From Acetobacteraceae bacterium (GTDB taxonomy: Bacteria > Pseudomonadota > Alphaproteobacteria > Acetobacterales > Acetobacteraceae), in assembly GCA_947446625.1 (NCBI GenBank), contig CANFIE010000042.1, forward strand, positions 1-15,796: a DNA stretch of 15,796 bases, read 5' to 3'. Shown here in pieces: positions 12,195 to 15,796 of the stretch. Position numbers and translations under genes: made by a program. Every line of letters begins with the position of its first letter. Position 1 is the first letter of the stretch. The notes below the pieces were generated by a model. It was not told the origin of the DNA. It made no database searches and worked only from the letters and a program-made list of their open reading frames with translations.

Positions 12195-12802
12195 TCGGCA
12201 AGCTGACCGGCAAGCTGGACGAGGTGGCCGAGGGCGGCTGCGTGCTGGATGTGAACGGCGTGGGTTATCTGCTGAGTTGCTCGCAGAAGACACTGGACCG
12301 CTGGCGCGACGTGCAGGGGCCGGTGAAGGCGCTGGTGGAAACCCAGGTGCGGCAGGATGCCATTGTGCTGGTGGGGTTTGCCACCGTGGCCGAGCGCGAC
12401 ACCTTCCGCAAGCTGACCGCCGTGCAGGGCGTGGGTACCAAGCTGGCGCTGGATATTCTCTCGGCCTTTGGGCCGGAGGATTTGGCCGCCGCCGTGCGTG
12501 GGGCGGATAGGGCCGCGCTGCGCCAGGCCAACGGCGTGGGCGCCAAGCTGGCCGAGCGTCTGGTGACCGAGTTGCGCGCCTGGGCCGGCGGGATTGAGGC
12601 GCCGAGCGGCGTGGCCGGGACAGCGGTGGCCGCCGTGGCGCCGGGGGCCGAGGCCGATGCGGTGAGCGCGCTGACCAATCTGGGCTGGAAGCGGCCCGAA
12701 GCGCAGGCGGCGGTGAACCGGGTGAAGGCGCGGGTGGGCGAGGGCGCCGAACTGGCCACGCTGATCCGTGAGAGCCTGAAGGAATTGGGCACGCGGGCAT
12801 GA
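12191..12802 (+). CDS. ruvA: Holliday junction branch migration protein RuvA
   Basis: 203-residue DNA-binding subunit that clamps the four-way junction as a tetramer and loads RuvB. Domain I (about 1-65) is an OB fold starting MIGKLTGKLDEV. Domain II has two helix-hairpin-helix motifs, LTAVQGVGTKLALDIL (75-90) and ANGVGAKLAERLVTEL (113-128), the usual DNA backbone contacts. A flexible Ala/Gly-rich linker (about 133-155) leads to domain III (about 156-203, ALTNLGWKRPEAQAAV), which binds RuvB. The length is standard. GGGGGCGGG just upstream is a poor Shine-Dalgarno, consistent with coupling. The stop overlaps ruvB as ATGA. Confidence 0.97.
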   Translation: MIGKLTGKLDEVAEGGCVLDVNGVGYLLSCSQKTLDRWRDVQGPVKALVETQVRQDAIVLVGFATVAERDTFRKLTAVQGVGTKLALDILSAFGPEDLAAAVRGADRAALRQANGVGAKLAERLVTELRAWAGGIEAPSGVAGTAVAAVAPGAEADAVSALTNLGWKRPEAQAAVNRVKARVGEGAELATLIRESLKELGTRA

Positions 12803-13833
12803 GCGACGAGCGCATCACCACGCCCTTCCGCACCGAGGATGACGCCGCCGAGGCGACGCTGCGGCCGCAAACGCTGGACGATTTCACCGGCCAGCAGGTG
12901 CTGCGCGAAAACCTGAAGGTTTTTATCAGTGCCGCCCGGACCCGGGGCGAGGCGCTGGACCATGTGCTGCTGCATGGGCCGCCGGGGTTGGGCAAGACCA
13001 CTCTCGCACAAATTGTGGCGCGGGAGCTGGGCGTGGGGTTTCGGGCAACCTCCGGCCCGGTGCTGCAACGGGCTGGGGATCTGGCCGCCATCCTCACCAA
13101 CCTGCAGCCGCGTGACGTGCTGTTTGTAGATGAAATCCACCGGTTGCAGGCGGCGATTGAGGAAACCCTCTACCCCGCCATGGAGGACTTTCAGCTCGAC
13201 CTGATCATCGGCGAGGGGCCGGCGGCGCGGACGGTGCGGATAGACCTGCCGCCCTTCACCCTGGTGGGAGCCACCACGCGGTCTGGCCTGCTGGCGCAGC
13301 CGCTGCGAGACCGCTTTGGCATTCCGCTGCGCTTGCAGTTCTATACTGCCGAGGAATTGCACCGGATTGTGACGCGGGGCGCGCAGAAGCTGGGCTTCGC
13401 GCTTTCAGAGGATGGCGGCCGGGAGATTGCCACCCGCAGCCGCGGCACACCGCGCATTGCCGGGCGGCTGCTGCGCCGGGTGCGGGACTTTGCCCTGGTG
13501 GAGGACCGCGTGGCCGACCGCGCCATGGTGGATGCCACGCTGAACCGGCTGGAGGTGGACCGGCTGGGACTGGATGCGATGGACCGCCGCTACCTGCGCC
13601 GCATTGCCGTGCAGCACCATGGCGGCCCGGTGGGGGTGGAGACGCTGGCCGCCGCGCTGGCCGAGTCGCGGGATACGCTGGAGGATGTGATCGAGCCCTA
13701 TCTCATTCAGGAGGGCCTGGTGCTGCGCACGCCGCGCGGCCGGGTGCTGGGGGATGCCGGGTGGCGGCATTTGGGCCTGGCGCCGCCGGCGGGCAGCGCC
13801 AGCCAGCCGGACCTGCTGGATGGCGACGCATGA
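12799..13833 (+). CDS. ruvB: Holliday junction branch migration ATPase RuvB
   Basis: 344-residue AAA+ hexameric motor that pumps DNA through the RuvA-bound junction. Walker A is GPPGLGKT (60-67), Walker B is LFVDEIH with Asp111/Glu112, sensor 1 lies in VGATTRSG (156-163), and the arginine-bearing region LAQPLRDRFG (165-174) and sensor 2 in RSRGTPRIAGRLLRRVRD follow. The C-terminal winged-helix domain contains QHHGGPVGVETLAAAL and EPYLIQEGLVLRTPRGRVL. Length and motifs are normal. Its ATG overlaps the ruvA stop by four bases and its stop overlaps the ybgC start, so the three are almost certainly on one message. Confidence 0.98.
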   Translation: MSDERITTPFRTEDDAAEATLRPQTLDDFTGQQVLRENLKVFISAARTRGEALDHVLLHGPPGLGKTTLAQIVARELGVGFRATSGPVLQRAGDLAAILTNLQPRDVLFVDEIHRLQAAIEETLYPAMEDFQLDLIIGEGPAARTVRIDLPPFTLVGATTRSGLLAQPLRDRFGIPLRLQFYTAEELHRIVTRGAQKLGFALSEDGGREIATRSRGTPRIAGRLLRRVRDFALVEDRVADRAMVDATLNRLEVDRLGLDAMDRRYLRRIAVQHHGGPVGVETLAAALAESRDTLEDVIEPYLIQEGLVLRTPRGRVLGDAGWRHLGLAPPAGSASQPDLLDGDA

Positions 13834-14237
13834 ACCACGCCTTTCCCATCCGGGCTTATTTCGAGGATACCGACGCGGGCGGCATCGTGTATCACGCCAC
13901 CTACCTGCGCTGGGCCGAGCGGGCGCGGACGGAAGCGTTGCGCGCCATAGACTTGCCGCACAGTATGATGATGGAGCGTCACCATTCGTTACTCGTGGTG
14001 CGGCGCATCGAAGTGGAGTATTGGCGGCCCGCCCGGTTGGATGATCTGGTCACGGTGATGACGCGGCCCCTGCGGTTGCGCGCTGCCATGATTTCGCTCG
14101 AACAGCGGGTGATGCTGGGCGATGCCCTGCTGGCGACGTTGATGGTTGACCTGGCTTGCCTGGATACGGAGTCCATGCGGCCCGTGCGTATTCCCGAACC
14201 CTGGCGGCAGGCGCTGACGCCGAGCCCGGGTTCGTAG
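13830..14237 (+). CDS. ybgC: YbgC-type acyl-CoA thioesterase (Tol-Pal associated)
   Basis: 135-residue hot-dog-fold thioesterase of the YbgC/4-hydroxybenzoyl-CoA thioesterase group, which hydrolyses acyl-CoA thioesters near the inner membrane and is usually the first gene of the tol-pal cluster. The motif YFEDTDAGGIVYHATYLRWAERAR (10-33) carries the catalytic Asp15 and the family's VYHxxY pattern. The ATG at 13830 overlaps the ruvB stop by four bases; upstream in-frame starts would lie inside ruvB. tolQ follows after 13 bases. Confidence 0.95.
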   Translation: MNHAFPIRAYFEDTDAGGIVYHATYLRWAERARTEALRAIDLPHSMMMERHHSLLVVRRIEVEYWRPARLDDLVTVMTRPLRLRAAMISLEQRVMLGDALLATLMVDLACLDTESMRPVRIPEPWRQALTPSPGS

Positions 14238-14250
14238 AGGAGGATTAGGC

Positions 14251-14997
14251 GTGAACCCTGTTACCGCGACCGACCTGCCCCGTGCTGCGGGCGACCTGAC
14301 GATCTGGGGCCTGTTCCTGCAGGCGGACTGGGTGGTGAAGGGGGTGATGATCCTGCTGCTGCTGGCCAGCGTGTGGGTTTGGGCCATCGTGTTCGAGAAG
14401 GTTTCCGCGCTGCGCCGGGTGAACAAGGCGGCCGACGGGTTCGAGGATGCCTTCTGGTCGGGCGGCAGCCTGGAAGACCTGTACCGCCAGGAGGGCGACA
14501 GCCCGACGCATCCCATCGCCGCCGTGTTTGTGGCCGCCATGGCGGAATGGCGCCGCAGCGCCAGCCGGCTGGGCGCTTCCAGCTTTGCCGTGGCCGGACT
14601 GCGGGAGCGGGTGGACCGCGCCATGGCCGTGACGGTGCAGCGCGAAATGGAGCGGATGGAGCGCTGGATGGTGTTCCTGGCTTCGGTCGGTTCGGTGGCG
14701 CCCTTCGTCGGCCTGTTCGGCACGGTCTGGGGTATCATGAACAGCTTTGCCGCCATTGCCGGCATGCAGAACACCAACCTGGCCGTGGTGGCGCCCGGCA
14801 TTGCGGAAGCGCTGTTCGCCACCGCCATGGGCCTGGTGGCGGCGATTCCCGCCGTGCTGGCCTACAATAAAATCAATACTGACATGGCGCGCTTCGCCGG
14901 CCGGCTGGAAGCCTTTGCCAGCGAGTTCGGCGCCATTCTGAGCCGCCAGACCGAGGCGACGGCCGATGAGGGCCAGAACGCCCAGGCAGCGGAGTAA
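14251..14997 (+). CDS. tolQ: Tol-Pal system proton channel subunit TolQ
   Basis: 248-residue inner-membrane protein of the ExbB/TolQ/MotA family. With TolR it forms a proton-driven motor that energises TolA for outer-membrane constriction and integrity. Three transmembrane segments are visible: about 27-48 (WVVKGVMILLLLASVWVWAIVF), about 140-165 (SVGSVAPFVGLFGTVWGIMNSF, with the conserved GLFGTVWGI) and about 177-205 (PGIAEALFATAMGLVAAIPAVLAYN). A cytoplasmic loop separates the first two. The start is GTG at 14251, with AGGAGG at 14238-14243 and a 7-base spacer. Confidence 0.97.
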   Translation: MNPVTATDLPRAAGDLTIWGLFLQADWVVKGVMILLLLASVWVWAIVFEKVSALRRVNKAADGFEDAFWSGGSLEDLYRQEGDSPTHPIAAVFVAAMAEWRRSASRLGASSFAVAGLRERVDRAMAVTVQREMERMERWMVFLASVGSVAPFVGLFGTVWGIMNSFAAIAGMQNTNLAVVAPGIAEALFATAMGLVAAIPAVLAYNKINTDMARFAGRLEAFASEFGAILSRQTEATADEGQNAQAAE

Positions 14998-15002
14998 CCG
15001 CC

Positions 15003-15515
<513 letters not shown>

Positions 15516-15547
15516 TTGTTCGACCGGGCCGAAGGAGCCGGGTTGCC

Positions 15548-15796
15548 ATGCGTGTGCTAGGTTTGCGCTTCTGGGGCTGGGTTTCAGCGGCGCTGCACGG
15601 CGCCCTGTTCCTGTTCCTGTTGTTCGACCTCACCAGCCGGAAGTTCGAGCAGCCGCCCGAACAGGCGATGAGCGTGGAATTGGTCAGCGCACTGCCGCCG
15701 CAGGTGGCGCAGGCCGACCGCCCGGCGCCCAGCCCGGCGCCGCCCGAACCCGTGCCGACTCCGCCGCGCCCGGAACCCCCGGCGCCGGAGCCGCCG
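15548..15796 (+). CDS. tolA: TolA / TonB-like energy transducer, 5' part only
   Basis: The open frame runs from ATG 15548 off the end of the window (83 codons seen). AAGGAG at 15532-15537 lies 10 bases upstream. It encodes a short N-terminus, one transmembrane segment (about 9-27, FWGWVSAALHGALFLFLLF) with the Ser13/His17 S-x3-H pair used by TolA and TonB to contact TolQR, then MSVELVSALP and a Pro-rich periplasmic stretch (PAPSPAPPEPVPTPP). Its position after tolQ and tolR makes TolA the best call; a TonB-type name is possible without the C-terminal domain in view. It is truncated by the window edge, not by mutation. Confidence 0.85.
   Translation, partial: MRVLGLRFWGWVSAALHGALFLFLLFDLTSRKFEQPPEQAMSVELVSALPPQVAQADRPAPSPAPPEPVPTPPRPEPPAPEPP

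Overview
The window is a high-GC, gene-dense stretch of a bacterial chromosome. I infer an alphaproteobacterium, probably Rhodospirillales and most likely near Acetobacteraceae. The reasons are the strong G/C bias at third codon positions, the order yebC-ruvC-ruvA-ruvB-ybgC-tolQ-tolR-tolA, the 5-formyl-THF cyclo-ligase/YmdB pair just before it, and intergenic palindromes ending in TAGAGC/GCTCTA. No 16S gene or other decisive taxonomic marker is present.

Left part (1-5618) is metabolic. It holds a malonyl-CoA decarboxylase, a convergent TetR-type regulator, and a large orphan thiamine-diphosphate enzyme of the homodimeric pyruvate dehydrogenase E1 (AceE/transketolase) superfamily, followed by two tandem hairpin repeats and a convergent amidohydrolase of the COG3618 type. 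The regulator and the E1-like gene diverge from a 66-bp gap, so the regulator may control both itself and the E1-like gene.

Middle part (5768-10115) starts with tRNA-Leu(UAG) and the trigger factor gene tig. The tig gene is the most unusual item here. Its product is 619 residues, against roughly 430-450 for the family, because about 175 in-frame residues sit inside the FKBP-type PPIase domain. The extra piece looks like a beta-sandwich module of the kind found in phage tail and adhesin-like proteins. A good terminator follows tig. Then comes a tightly packed set: a MOSC-domain protein, 5-formyltetrahydrofolate cyclo-ligase and a YmdB-type metallophosphoesterase (all with overlapping ends), and a small 67-residue unknown protein.

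Right part (10124-15796) holds a minus-strand FMN/PPOX flavoprotein. Divergent from it is a long plus-strand run: yebC (translation factor), ruvC-ruvA-ruvB (Holliday junction resolution), ybgC, tolQ, tolR and the 5' end of tolA (envelope energy transduction). Start/stop overlaps and good ribosome-binding sites suggest one transcript from a TTGGCG-18-TATACT promoter before yebC. A 20-codon micro-ORF bridges ruvC and ruvA with ATGA overlaps at both ends.

No CRISPR array, insertion sequence, prophage or defence system is visible. No stretch over 300 bases lacks a gene.
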